DNA of 43,474 nucleotides from Prevotella sp. UBA2746 (GCA_002353555.1 DEJO01000012.1:1-43474); one strand, 5' to 3'; positions 1 to 7,362 are shown, counted from the first letter of the stretch. Notes: generated by a model not told the origin, from the letters alone. Program-made: numbers and translations.

Positions 1-113
1 ATAAATGATAAATGCGCTTCGCTAAATGATAAATGATAAATGATAAATGCGCTTCGCTAAATGATAAATGATAAATGATAAATGATAAATGATAAAGATG
101 ATAAATGATAAAT
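1..113. repeat. ATGATAA heptamer repeat tract with GCGCTTCGCT modules
   Basis: The heptamer ATGATAA is repeated many times. It is interrupted by two copies of GCGCTTCGCT at 14-23 and 49-58, exactly 35 bp (five heptamers) apart. The 7-bp period is not a multiple of three, so stops recur in every frame and the tract cannot code for much. It ends at the start of the BspA-like gene. A related tract with GGGCGCTGCGC modules lies at 7182-7320. Confidence 0.85.
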
Positions 114-1055
114 ATGAAGAAGATCATGATGGTGGTGACGATGCTCTATATGTGCATTGCCGCCGATGCCCGCATTCCCGACTTCCCAGACTACATAGAC
201 GACCAGGGATTGCTGTACAAAGAGTTTCGTGACGACAGGACGAATGAGGACATTCCCGGTCACCAGGGTGAGGTGCAGCTGTGGGGCTTCGAAGACAGAG
301 ACGACAAGGTGGTTGAGAAGTTCGAGAAACTGAAGGTGCTGCGCGTGCCGGCTGTCGTGAAGGCGAGGCGTATTGACGGACAGGAGACTGAGACGTTGCG
401 CGTCACCGCCATAGACGGCCATGCCTTCAGGGGTATGCCCAACCTGGAGGAGATCTTCCTGCCGGAGGGTATCACCTACATCAACCCGTTTGCATTGGGC
501 GACATCCCTGCCAAGATCATACACATTCCCGCATCGATGAAGAAGCTGTACATGAGCAGCTTCAAGTCCTACAATTCGAAATGGGAGAAGGTGCTCATTG
601 CCAAGAACCATCCTACGCATTGCGACGTCAACGGTGTCGTCTACACGAAGGACAAGAAGACGCTGTGTGTCTGTCCCAAACAGCACCGCGAGAAGGTCAT
701 CATTCCGGCAACGGTCAGGGAGATTGCTGACGAGGCGTTTGAAGAAGCAGCCAACATCAAGACGATCATCCTGCCCAACGGCGTGGTGAAGGTGGGCAAG
801 AGTGCATTCTATGACAGCAACATAGAGAGCATCACCCTGCCGGCAACGCTGAAGGAGATGGGAAAGAACTCTCTGAACTGTTGTAAGCAGCTGAAGACGA
901 TACGCTGCAAGGCGGCAACTCCGCCTGCCGTGGCTGAAGACCATCTGTGGGGCCTGCAACTGGACACGCTGACGGTTTACATTCCCAAGGGCAGTACAGA
1001 GCTGTACCGGCAAGCTGACTGGTGGAAGAACATCAAGAACTACGTAGAGGAATAA
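114..1055 (+). CDS. BspA-like secreted leucine-rich repeat protein (LRR_5)
   Basis: The protein has 313 residues from the ATG at 114. An in-frame ATG at 105 belongs to the upstream repeat tract. The chosen start gives a clean signal peptide (MKKIMMVVTMLYMCIAADA). The body shows LRR_5/BspA repeats (AFRGMPNLEEIFLPEGIT; AFEEAANIKTIILPNGV; AFYDSNIESITLPATL). It also has the family's DVNGVVYTKDKKTL segment and the typical end TVYIPKGSTELYRQADWW. BspA family members are exported or surface proteins implicated in adhesion in oral and gut Bacteroidales; a role here is inference. No T9SS or lipoprotein sorting signal is evident. The next gene starts 11 bp downstream. Confidence 0.85.
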   Translation: MKKIMMVVTMLYMCIAADARIPDFPDYIDDQGLLYKEFRDDRTNEDIPGHQGEVQLWGFEDRDDKVVEKFEKLKVLRVPAVVKARRIDGQETETLRVTAIDGHAFRGMPNLEEIFLPEGITYINPFALGDIPAKIIHIPASMKKLYMSSFKSYNSKWEKVLIAKNHPTHCDVNGVVYTKDKKTLCVCPKQHREKVIIPATVREIADEAFEEAANIKTIILPNGVVKVGKSAFYDSNIESITLPATLKEMGKNSLNCCKQLKTIRCKAATPPAVAEDHLWGLQLDTLTVYIPKGSTELYRQADWWKNIKNYVEE

Positions 1056-1066
1056 GCGGACACGAC

Positions 1067-1870
1067 ATGTTCCTGTCAGAGAGAAAGAAGTGGTCTTCAA
1101 ACGGTATTGCCGCCCTGATGATACTGATGGCGGCAACGGCAGTCGTGGGATGCAGCAAGGGCGACGGGCTGCATGAGCTGGAGCTGCCTACGGACAGCAT
1201 CTGCACAGACACCACCATACACCTGAACGGCAGCGGTGAACCGCAGGCTACACTCCACCTGAACATGAAGTTCATCAACAAAAAGGAGTATGCCCACGTC
1301 AACACGGCACTCATCAACTCAGGAGTGCTGACCTTGGTGAGACCCGACACGCTGCCCTACTCCGACCAGAGCATGCGCAGAACCGTCGATGCGTTCGTAA
1401 GACAGTATGCCAGGGACTACAAGGAGACTGCCCGACTGATACTGGAGCAGGAACCTGACAACCTGCAACAGCTCAACTGGAAATATGTTGTAGACACACA
1501 GCTGAAAGGCGGCAGAGACGGCAACGTCGTTCTTCTTGCCAAGGTAACGCTCTTTGAAGGTGGCGAACAGGAGACGACGTTCACCATCGCCAAGAACATT
1601 GACCGGCGCAACGGCAAGCTGCTGACGCTGAAAGACCTCTATAACGATGAGCAGCGGAGGCAACTGACCGACAACATCGTGAGCGAACTGAAGAGCATGG
1701 AGCACTGCTTCTCCCTGGAAGCACTACAGGAAGAGGGCTTCTTCCAAGGCATAGAACCCTACGCCACGGAGAACTTCTTCCTGACAGACGAGGGCATTAC
1801 CTTCATCTATGTGCCGGGAGAGATTGCACCGGCTGAGAAAGGAGAAATAAGGGTGAAGATGAAAGATTAA
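1067..1870 (+). CDS. DUF3298-type lipoprotein
   Basis: The protein has 267 residues from the ATG at 1067; an upstream in-frame ATG at 1022 lies inside the preceding gene. The N-terminus is a lipoprotein signal: a basic start, a hydrophobic stretch (GIAALMILMAATA) and the lipobox AVVGC, so the mature protein should begin at that Cys and be membrane anchored. The second half (NGKLLTLKDLYNDEQRRQLT, then FFLTDEGITFIYVPGEIAPAEKGE) matches the C-terminal pattern of DUF3298/RsiV-like domains, whose function in Bacteroidota is not established. It probably shares a transcript with the BspA-like gene upstream. Confidence 0.75.
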   Translation: MFLSERKKWSSNGIAALMILMAATAVVGCSKGDGLHELELPTDSICTDTTIHLNGSGEPQATLHLNMKFINKKEYAHVNTALINSGVLTLVRPDTLPYSDQSMRRTVDAFVRQYARDYKETARLILEQEPDNLQQLNWKYVVDTQLKGGRDGNVVLLAKVTLFEGGEQETTFTIAKNIDRRNGKLLTLKDLYNDEQRRQLTDNIVSELKSMEHCFSLEALQEEGFFQGIEPYATENFFLTDEGITFIYVPGEIAPAEKGEIRVKMKD

Positions 1871-1914
1871 AGATGAAAAATTAAAGATTAAGATTAAAAA
1901 ATTGGAAGATTGAA
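1871..1914. repeat. AAAGATTAAAGATGAA-type purine-rich tract before rsmG
   Basis: An intergenic tract of short AAAGAT(T/G)AA-like units ends in GATTGAATTG. It contains or abuts the TTG start codon of rsmG. Similar tracts occur at 3174-3239, 3819-3878 and 23690-23745. Confidence 0.7.
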
Positions 1915-2535
1915 TTGGAACAGATATTGAAATACTTTCCGCAACTGACGGCGGAGCAACAACGGCAGCTTGGTGAGCTGTACGAACTGTATAGCGACTG
2001 GAATGCTAAGATCAACGTGATTTCGCGCAAGGACATCGACAACCTGTACGAGCACCATGTGCTGCACTCGATGGCGATAGGCAAGGCCCTGCACTTCAAG
2101 CCGGGAACGAAGATTCTCGACTTCGGTACGGGCGGCGGCTTCCCTGGCATACCCTTGGCCATTCTCTTTCCGGAGGTGTCGTTCAAACTCATCGACGGAA
2201 CAGGCAAGAAGATACGTGTGGCAACGGAGGTGGCACACGCCATAGGGCTGAAAAACGTCACGGCTGAGCACCTGCGCGGCGAAGACGAGAAGGGTAAGTA
2301 CGACTTCATCGTCAGCCGTGCCGTCATGCCCCTGCCCGACCTGGTGAAGATGGTGCGCAAGAACGTGTCGAAGACACAGCGCAACGCCATGCTCAACGGA
2401 CTCTTCGTCTTGAAAGGCGGCAACATTGAGAGCGAAATCCAACCCTTCCGCAAGCAGGTGGAGGTATCACCCATCAGCAACTGGTTTACGGAAGAGTGGT
2501 TCAATGAGAAAAATGTGATTTACTTACCATTATGA
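1915..2535 (+). CDS. rsmG: 16S rRNA (guanine527-N7)-methyltransferase RsmG
   Basis: The protein has 206 residues and starts at TTG (1915). The family transfers a methyl group from S-adenosylmethionine to N7 of G527 in 16S rRNA. The N-terminal helix (LTAEQQRQLGELYELYSDWN) and AKINVISRKD are typical. The SAM-binding motif LDFGTGGGFPG is at residues 68-78, and FIVSRAVMPLPDL lies near residue 130. Length matches the family. No ATG fits, and the TTG gives the expected N-terminus (M-E-x-I-L-KYFP). The stop overlaps the start of the next gene (ATGA), indicating translational coupling. Confidence 0.95.
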   Translation: MEQILKYFPQLTAEQQRQLGELYELYSDWNAKINVISRKDIDNLYEHHVLHSMAIGKALHFKPGTKILDFGTGGGFPGIPLAILFPEVSFKLIDGTGKKIRVATEVAHAIGLKNVTAEHLRGEDEKGKYDFIVSRAVMPLPDLVKMVRKNVSKTQRNAMLNGLFVLKGGNIESEIQPFRKQVEVSPISNWFTEEWFNEKNVIYLPL

Positions 2536-3173
2536 ATATCAAGAACTTTACCTGCAACATGTTGCAGGAAAACTGCTATGTGGTCAGCGACGAGACCAAG
2601 GAGTGTGTCATCATTGACTGCGGAGCATACTACGACGATGAGCAACAAGCCATCGTCAGCTATATCAAGGACAACGAACTGGTGCCACGCCACCTGCTTG
2701 TCACGCACGGACACCTCGACCACAACTTCGGCAACGACATGCTGAACCGCGAGTTCGGACTGCAACCGGAGGTGTCGACTCGTGACGAACATATCATCAT
2801 GAACCTGACCATGCAGGCGCAGCAGTTCTACAACCTCTCGCTGGAACTCAACACCCCGACTATCAAGCATTTCTTCGAGGACAACGAACTCATCAGTTTC
2901 GGCAACCATAAGCTGAAAGTGCTTGAGACGCCAGGACATACCAAGGGCAGCGTGTGCTTCTACTGTGCGGAAGAAAACGTGCTGTTTTCGGGCGACACAC
3001 TCTTCCGAGGCTCCATCGGACGTACAGACTTGAGAGGTGGCAGCATGATACAGATCATACAAAGCCTGCGCTTCCTGGCTCAGCTGCCCGACGAGACGAT
3101 CGTCTTCTCCGGCCACGGTCCGAGTACAACCATCGGCAACGAACTGGCACACAATCCGTACATGGATAGATAA
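2532..3173 (+). CDS. MBL-fold metallo-hydrolase (glyoxalase II-like)
   Basis: The protein has 213 residues and its ATG overlaps the rsmG stop by 4 nt. The metallo-beta-lactamase motif THGHLDH is at residues 58-64. Further metal ligands are seen in LETPGHTKGSVCFY, FSGDTLFRGSIGRTDL and FSGHGPST, so a dinuclear metal site appears complete. This single-domain type usually hydrolyses thioesters such as hydroxyacyl-glutathione or related thiols, but the substrate cannot be read from the sequence. Pairing with rsmG and ruvC is genomic context only and does not point to a pathway. Confidence 0.88.
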   Translation: MNIKNFTCNMLQENCYVVSDETKECVIIDCGAYYDDEQQAIVSYIKDNELVPRHLLVTHGHLDHNFGNDMLNREFGLQPEVSTRDEHIIMNLTMQAQQFYNLSLELNTPTIKHFFEDNELISFGNHKLKVLETPGHTKGSVCFYCAEENVLFSGDTLFRGSIGRTDLRGGSMIQIIQSLRFLAQLPDETIVFSGHGPSTTIGNELAHNPYMDR

Positions 3174-3239
3174 GAAGATTGAAGGAATTGAAGGAATTGA
3201 AGGAATTGAAGGAATTGAAGGAATTGAAAAATTAAAAGA
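3174..3239. repeat. GGAATTGAA nonamer tandem repeat before ruvC
   Basis: About five near-perfect copies of the nonamer GGAATTGAA lie at 3183-3228, followed by AAAATTAAAAGATTGAAA. The TTG start codon of ruvC (3240) is in the last GATTGAA unit. The 9-bp period could vary by slippage. Confidence 0.85.
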
Positions 3240-3818
3240 TTGAAACCTGAAAAGATTATACTCGGCATAGACCCCGGTACCAACGTGATGGGATATGGAG
3301 TGATACGTGTCATGGGCAACAAAGCCGAACTGGTGGTGATGGGCGTCATCGACATGCGCAAGGAGAACGACCCTTACCTGCGGTTAGGACGTATCTTCGA
3401 GCGCGTCACAGGCATCATCAACGAATACCTGCCCGACGAGATGGCGATAGAAGCCCCGTTCTTCGGGAAGAACGTGCAGTCGATGTTGAAGCTGGGAAGG
3501 GCACAAGGTGTTGCCATCGCTGCCGCCATAGAGCGCGACGTGCCGATACACGAGTATGCTCCGATGAAAATCAAGATGGCGATAACTGGCAACGGTAGTG
3601 CCTCTAAGGAACAGGTGGCGGGCATGTTGCAACGTCTGTTGAACATGAAGAACGACGAGATGCCGAAGCTGATGGACGCCACCGACGCACTGGCTGCCGC
3701 CTACTGCCACTTCATGCAGATGGGACGGCCGGAGAGTGACCGACACTTCAGCAGCTGGAAGGACTTTGTCAATAAGAACCAGAAACGGGTGTCGGGGAAG
3801 AGGGAAGAGGAAAAATGA
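3240..3818 (+). CDS. ruvC: Crossover junction endodeoxyribonuclease RuvC
   Basis: The protein has 192 residues and starts at TTG (3240). RuvC resolves Holliday junctions with RuvAB. The four acidic catalytic residues are in place: D11 in GIDPGT, E71 in AIEAPFF, and D146 and D149 in MDATDALAAAYCH. The segment NVQSMLKLGRAQGVAIAAA is also characteristic. An N-terminus of M-K-P-E-K before IILGIDPG fits the family and supports the TTG start. The C-terminal tail is basic. Neither ruvA nor ruvB is nearby. Confidence 0.95.
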   Translation: MKPEKIILGIDPGTNVMGYGVIRVMGNKAELVVMGVIDMRKENDPYLRLGRIFERVTGIINEYLPDEMAIEAPFFGKNVQSMLKLGRAQGVAIAAAIERDVPIHEYAPMKIKMAITGNGSASKEQVAGMLQRLLNMKNDEMPKLMDATDALAAAYCHFMQMGRPESDRHFSSWKDFVNKNQKRVSGKREEEK

Positions 3819-3878
3819 AAGATGAAAGATGAAAGATTAAGATTGGAAGATGGAAAAATGAAAGAGGAGACGTGAAGT
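3819..3878. repeat. AAAGATGA-type repeat tract
   Basis: Three AAAGATGA/AAAGATTA units, then GATTGGAAGATGGAAAAATGAAAG, fill the gap between ruvC and the ABC ATPase gene. It is the same style of tract as before rsmG. Confidence 0.7.
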
Positions 3879-5363
3879 ATGAAAACAGTCATAAAGATAG
3901 AAAAAGGGGTATGCAAGATGCCGAAATGGCGGATGGCAGAACCTGTAGACTTCGAGTTGCTCGATGATGAACACCTTGCGGTCGTCGGTCCGAACGGCGG
4001 CGGCAAGTCGATGTTTGTAGACATCATGACAGGCAGACACCCCCTCTACCCCAACATGGTGAGCTACGACTTCTCGCCAAGCACAAAAGAACTGGTCTCC
4101 GACAACATCAAGTATATCACCTTCAGAGACACCTACGGCGGCGACAACGACCGCACCTACTTCCTGCAACAGCGGTGGAACCAGATGGAGATAGACCAGG
4201 AGACACCCACGGCAGGCATGAAACTGGAAGAAGCCTTCCAGTCGGCTGGCGACGACACGCCGGAACGCAGACAGATGCAGCAGCACATCTACGACATCTT
4301 CCACATGGAACACCTGCTCGACAAGTACATCATCCTGCTCTCCAGCGGTGAACTGCGGAAGTTCAAGCTGGCAGCCACCCTCTTCTCGGCACCACGCATA
4401 CTGGTCATGGACAACCCCTTCATCGGACTGGATGAAGAGACACGCCAACAACTGCGCGACCTGTTGAAGACACTCTCTGAAGAGCAGCATATCCAGATCG
4501 TGCTGGTGCTGTCGAAGACTGACGACATCCCAGACTTCATCACCCATGTCGTTGAAGTACGCGACATGAAGGTGATGCCGAAAGTCTCGCGCGAACATTA
4601 TTTATATAATAGGGCGCCTTTCCCTACCCGCGTACTCTCACACGAGAAGGAGCAACAGATTCTGAACCTTCCCTACTCAGACCGGCAGTATGTCAGCGAA
4701 GAGGTGGTAAGCATGAATAAGGTGAGCATCCGCTACGGAGAGCGGACCATACTGAAGGACCTCGACTGGACGGTGAGAAACGGAGAGAGATGGGCGCTGA
4801 GCGGACAGAACGGAGCCGGAAAGTCGACGCTGCTGAGCCTCGTCTGTGCTGACAACCCACAGTCATACGCCTGCGACATTGCCCTCTTCGGACAGGCACG
4901 AGGCAGCGGTGAGACCATCTGGGACATCAAGAAGCACATCGGGTATGTATCGCCTGAGATGCACCGTTCATACCATCGCAACCTGCCTGCCATACGTGTT
5001 GTTGCCAGCGGACTGAAAGATTCGGTTGGACTGTATGTCAAGCCCTCTGAAGGCGACTACGACATCTGCCGCTTCTGGATGGACATGTTCGGACTGAAGG
5101 GCAAGGAAGAGACCTCTTTCCTCGAACTCTCCAGCGGAGAGCAACGGCTGGTACTATTAGCACGCGCCTTCGTGAAAGACCCTGAGCTGCTCATCCTCGA
5201 CGAACCTCTGCACGGTCTCGACAACACCAACCGCCGACTGGTCAAGGACATCATTGAGACCTTCTGCCAACGGCACAACAAAACATTCATCATGGTGACC
5301 CACTACCGCGAGGAATGGCCTGCCTGCATAGACCACAGCCTCTACCTGAAGCGGCACACATGA
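3879..5363 (+). CDS. Tandem-NBD ABC ATPase, ModF-like
   Basis: The protein has 494 residues, two ABC ATPase domains and no membrane segment. Domain 1 has Walker A GPNGGGKS (37-44), signature LSSGE (154-158) and Walker B ILVMD (174-178). The residue after the Walker B Asp, normally the catalytic Glu, is Asn (DNPFIGLD). Domain 2 has Walker A GQNGAGKS (309-316), signature LSSGE (417-421) and an intact DEP (441-443). The layout and segments such as VLVLSKTDDIPDF resemble E. coli ModF, a soluble ATPase of unclear function named for its position near molybdate transport genes. No molybdate genes are nearby, so a molybdate role should not be assumed. Confidence 0.82.
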   Translation: MKTVIKIEKGVCKMPKWRMAEPVDFELLDDEHLAVVGPNGGGKSMFVDIMTGRHPLYPNMVSYDFSPSTKELVSDNIKYITFRDTYGGDNDRTYFLQQRWNQMEIDQETPTAGMKLEEAFQSAGDDTPERRQMQQHIYDIFHMEHLLDKYIILLSSGELRKFKLAATLFSAPRILVMDNPFIGLDEETRQQLRDLLKTLSEEQHIQIVLVLSKTDDIPDFITHVVEVRDMKVMPKVSREHYLYNRAPFPTRVLSHEKEQQILNLPYSDRQYVSEEVVSMNKVSIRYGERTILKDLDWTVRNGERWALSGQNGAGKSTLLSLVCADNPQSYACDIALFGQARGSGETIWDIKKHIGYVSPEMHRSYHRNLPAIRVVASGLKDSVGLYVKPSEGDYDICRFWMDMFGLKGKEETSFLELSSGEQRLVLLARAFVKDPELLILDEPLHGLDNTNRRLVKDIIETFCQRHNKTFIMVTHYREEWPACIDHSLYLKRHT

Positions 5364-5443
5364 CAATAAATAGGAACTAAACACGTTAAACTTTTACGGC
5401 ATTAGCAAGTCATAATCATAAAATCAAACAAATACATACACGC

Positions 5444-5944
5444 ATGAAAAGACTGATGATTTCCATCGCCATCTGCTGCATGGCAGCAGTAGGCACACAG
5501 GCTCAGCAAGCCTTCAAAGAGATATACGAACTCAGCAACAAGACGCTGATGGACAGTAAAGAAGACAAGGAGGTGAGAAAGGTGGCTCTCTTCAAGGTTG
5601 ACGCGCTCACCTATCTTAACACCAAACTCTTGGAGGTGCTCCTCGACAGCACCCACCAGCATGGCTACAACGTGATGGCACGCCGCGACAGCATGGCGTA
5701 CTTCATGTACGACTACGTGAACCTGTTCACCAGAGAGTATAGCCGTGCCAACAAGAAAGGCGAGAAAGAGCGCATCCTGAAGACCTTCCGCGAAGCCAGC
5801 ATCAACAATCCGCTCTTCAACGACCCTGACCGCGAGTATGTGCTCACCTACTACAACCGCGAAGACTTCCTCACCCAGTTCTCGCTCGACACCGACTGGG
5901 TGAAAGCCAACGCATACGTCAGACGCAAGTTGGGAGAAAAATAA
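5444..5944 (+). CDS. Small secreted protein of unknown function
   Basis: The protein has 166 residues with a signal peptide (MKRLMISIAICCMAAVGTQA, probable cleavage before QQAF). The mature part is charged and probably helical (DSKEDKEVRKVALFKVDALTYLNTKLLEVLL; FMYDYVNLFTREYSRANKKGEKERILKTFREAS). It has no cysteine and no motif I recognise. It looks like one of the conserved hypothetical exported proteins of Bacteroidales. The gene is separated from the ABC gene by 80 bp and followed by terminator-like hairpins. Confidence 0.7.
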   Translation: MKRLMISIAICCMAAVGTQAQQAFKEIYELSNKTLMDSKEDKEVRKVALFKVDALTYLNTKLLEVLLDSTHQHGYNVMARRDSMAYFMYDYVNLFTREYSRANKKGEKERILKTFREASINNPLFNDPDREYVLTYYNREDFLTQFSLDTDWVKANAYVRRKLGEK

Positions 5945-5955
5945 AACTTTTCGCA

Positions 5956-5977
5956 CAGCAGGATGCACTGCCTGCTG
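5956..5977 (+). terminator. Hairpin with 7-bp stem (possible first terminator)
   Basis: CAGCAGG (5956-5962) pairs with CCTGCTG (5971-5977) around an 8-nt loop. CAACATTTTT follows, so the T-run is offset. It may act with the stronger hairpin at 6001. Confidence 0.5.
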
Positions 5978-6000
5978 CAACATTTTTACACATAACATGA

Positions 6001-6028
6001 GGGAAATCAACTTCGATTTCCCTTTTTT
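6001..6028 (+). terminator. Intrinsic terminator
   Basis: GGGAAATC (6001-6008) and GATTTCCC (6015-6022) form a perfect 8-bp stem with a 6-nt loop. Six T residues (6023-6028) follow directly. It ends the transcript of the small secreted protein and perhaps of the whole 114-5944 block. Confidence 0.9.
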
Positions 6029-6120
6029 CATCGTAATAGAGCACTTAACTTGTTAAAGAATGTTTAAAATCGTGTATGTGTGGGAACACACAACAATGAG
6101 ATAAAAAAAAGCACAGAAAA

Positions 6121-6155
6121 CATTTGGAAGTTAATTTCAAATGACTTATCTTTGC
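6121..6155 (+). promoter_or_regulatory. Promoter for candidate structured RNA, overlapped by an inverted repeat
   Basis: TTTG (6123-6126), 20 bp, then TATCTTTGC (6147-6155) is an excellent match to the Bacteroidota -33/-7 pattern. An inverted repeat CATTTG (6121-6126) / CAAATG (6138-6143) covers the -33 element and spacer and could be an operator (inference). Confidence 0.75.
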
Positions 6156-6159
6156 AGTG

Positions 6160-6335
6160 TTATCCTGAAAACAATCTTTTTACCTTAAAGGAACTAATAC
6201 CTATTGAAGATTGAAGCGATTGCCTGAGAAGGTCATCGCTTTGTTCTTTATCAAGACTTATCCCAACTTCTGACACGGCAACAACAGAGAAGAGAGGGAT
6301 GGAAATGTTATTTTATCTTAAAGAACGAGGAAATA
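6160..6335 (+). ncRNA. Candidate structured RNA or long 5' leader upstream of rplU
   Basis: This roughly 180-nt region follows a strong promoter and has no credible ORF. Several complementary segments are nested. AAGCGAT (6214-6220) pairs with ATCGCTT (6235-6241). GTTCTTTA (6243-6250) pairs with TAAAGAAC (6319-6326). Inside the latter, ATCCC (6260-6264) pairs with GGGAT (6296-6300), and CTTCT (6267-6271) pairs with AGAAG (6286-6290). No clear terminator precedes the second promoter at 6352, so it may be a free RNA or a regulated leader of rplU-rpmA. I cannot assign it to a known family from memory. Confidence 0.5.
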
Positions 6336-6351
6336 CTTCTACGGAAACGCC

Positions 6352-6381
6352 TTGCATATCATAACTTTTTGCTACCTTTGC
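6352..6381 (+). promoter_or_regulatory. rplU-rpmA promoter
   Basis: TTG (6352-6354), 18 bp, then TACCTTTGC (6373-6381) matches the Bacteroidota consensus. The predicted start near 6387 leaves a leader of about 114 nt before rplU. Confidence 0.75.
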
Positions 6382-6500
6382 ACCCGATTTGGCTCATAGC
6401 CACATCATTTTAGAGAAAATTTAGTCCGCACAGGCTCGGAGAAGTGCTGGCACGAAGTCAGACGCCTGACGGAGAAAACCGTTATACAATAAACCAAAAA

Positions 6501-6818
6501 ATGTACGCAATTGTAGAAATCAACGGTCAACAGTTCAAGGCAGAAAAGGGCGCCAAGCTCTTTGTCAACCGCATCAAAGATGCAGAAGAAGGCCAGGCTG
6601 TTGAGTTTGACAAGGTATTGCTCGTAGACAACGAGGGTGCCGTCACGGTAGGTGCACCAACCGTAGAAGGTGCGAAAGTAGAAGCTGAGGTATTGAATCC
6701 TCTGGTAAAAGGTGAGAAAGTCATCGTGTTCAAGAAGAAGCGTCGCAAGGGCTATCGCGTCAAGAACGGACACCGCCAGCAGTACACTCAGATAGAAGTT
6801 AAATCAGTAATAGCTTAA
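6501..6818 (+). CDS. rplU: 50S ribosomal protein L21
   Basis: The protein has 105 residues from the ATG at 6501 (MYAIVEINGQQFKAEKGAKLFVNRI), which is the conserved L21 N-terminus. An in-frame ATG at 6444 would add 19 unconserved residues and is rejected. The C-terminal KKRRKGYRVKNGHRQQYTQIEV is the rRNA-binding signature. L21 is a 50S subunit protein. rpmA follows after 19 bp, the usual rplU-rpmA order. Confidence 0.96.
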   Translation: MYAIVEINGQQFKAEKGAKLFVNRIKDAEEGQAVEFDKVLLVDNEGAVTVGAPTVEGAKVEAEVLNPLVKGEKVIVFKKKRRKGYRVKNGHRQQYTQIEVKSVIA

Positions 6819-6822
6819 AACT

Positions 6823-6837
6823 AAGGAGGACGAAGAA
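6823..6837 (+). promoter_or_regulatory. Strong Shine-Dalgarno site before rpmA
   Basis: AAGGAGG (6823-6829) lies 8 nt before the rpmA ATG. It is a near-perfect anti-SD complement, which is unusual in a genome where most starts in this window have none. Confidence 0.75.
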
Positions 6838-7095
6838 ATGGCACATAAGAAAGGTGTTGGTAGTTCTAAGAACGGCCGTGAGTCGGCTTCGCAGAGATTA
6901 GGTATTAAGATTTTCGGAGGACAGAAAGTCGTAGCCGGAAACATCATCGTTCGTCAGCGTGGCACCAAGCACAACCCCGGCAAGAACGTGGGTCTGGGCA
7001 AGGATGACACCCTCTATGCACTTGTAGACGGAACAGTAGAGTTCCACAAGGGCAAGTTCAACAAGAGCGTTGTCAACGTAATACCAGAGGCTTAA
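6838..7095 (+). CDS. rpmA: 50S ribosomal protein L27
   Basis: The protein has 85 residues and begins MAHKKGVGSSKNGRESASQRLG, the canonical L27 start whose flexible N-terminus reaches towards the peptidyl-transferase centre. There is no Firmicutes-type cleavable N-terminal extension. GQKVVAGNIIVRQRGTKHNPG and VGLGKDDTLYALVDG are family hallmarks. It is co-transcribed with rplU and followed by a strong terminator. Confidence 0.97.
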   Translation: MAHKKGVGSSKNGRESASQRLGIKIFGGQKVVAGNIIVRQRGTKHNPGKNVGLGKDDTLYALVDGTVEFHKGKFNKSVVNVIPEA

Positions 7096-7141
7096 CAGAG
7101 ACTCAAAACAAAATTCAAAACTATTCCAAACAAACAATAGG

Positions 7142-7182
7142 ATCCCGATACTCCAGACGGAGCGTCGGGATTTCTACTTTTT
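7142..7182 (+). terminator. Intrinsic terminator after rpmA
   Basis: ATCCCGA (7142-7148) pairs with TCGGGAT (7165-7171). Inside, CTCC/GGAG forms a second short stem. TTCTACTTTTTT follows. It ends the rplU-rpmA transcript. Confidence 0.85.
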
Positions 7183-7322
7183 TGGCGCTGCGCAAAAGGG
7201 CGCTGCGCGAAAAGGGCGCTGCGCTAAATGATAAATGATAAAGGAGAAATGAGAAAGGGCGCTGCGCTAAATGATAAAGGATAAATGATAAATGATAAAG
7301 GAGAAATGAGAAATGATAAAGG
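7182..7322. repeat. GGCGCTGCGC / ATGATAA composite intergenic repeat
   Basis: Four copies of GGCGCTGCGC alternate with AAATGATAAA and GGAGAAATGAGAAA units. It has the same modular plan as 1-113, where the GC-rich module is GCGCTTCGCT. No ORF is credible. Confidence 0.85.
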
Positions 7323-7362
7323 GGGATGTGGGTTGACAATAAGAACAAAAACGGGTTTTTAT

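Noticed and set aside
57..1136. 359-codon minus-strand ORF opposite the BspA-like gene
   Set aside because: It is antisense to a well-supported gene, starts in repeat DNA and has no recognisable domain.
3879..5363. Molybdate transport role for the ModF-like ATPase
   Set aside because: No molybdate-binding protein, permease or cofactor genes are nearby; the resemblance is to the domain layout only.
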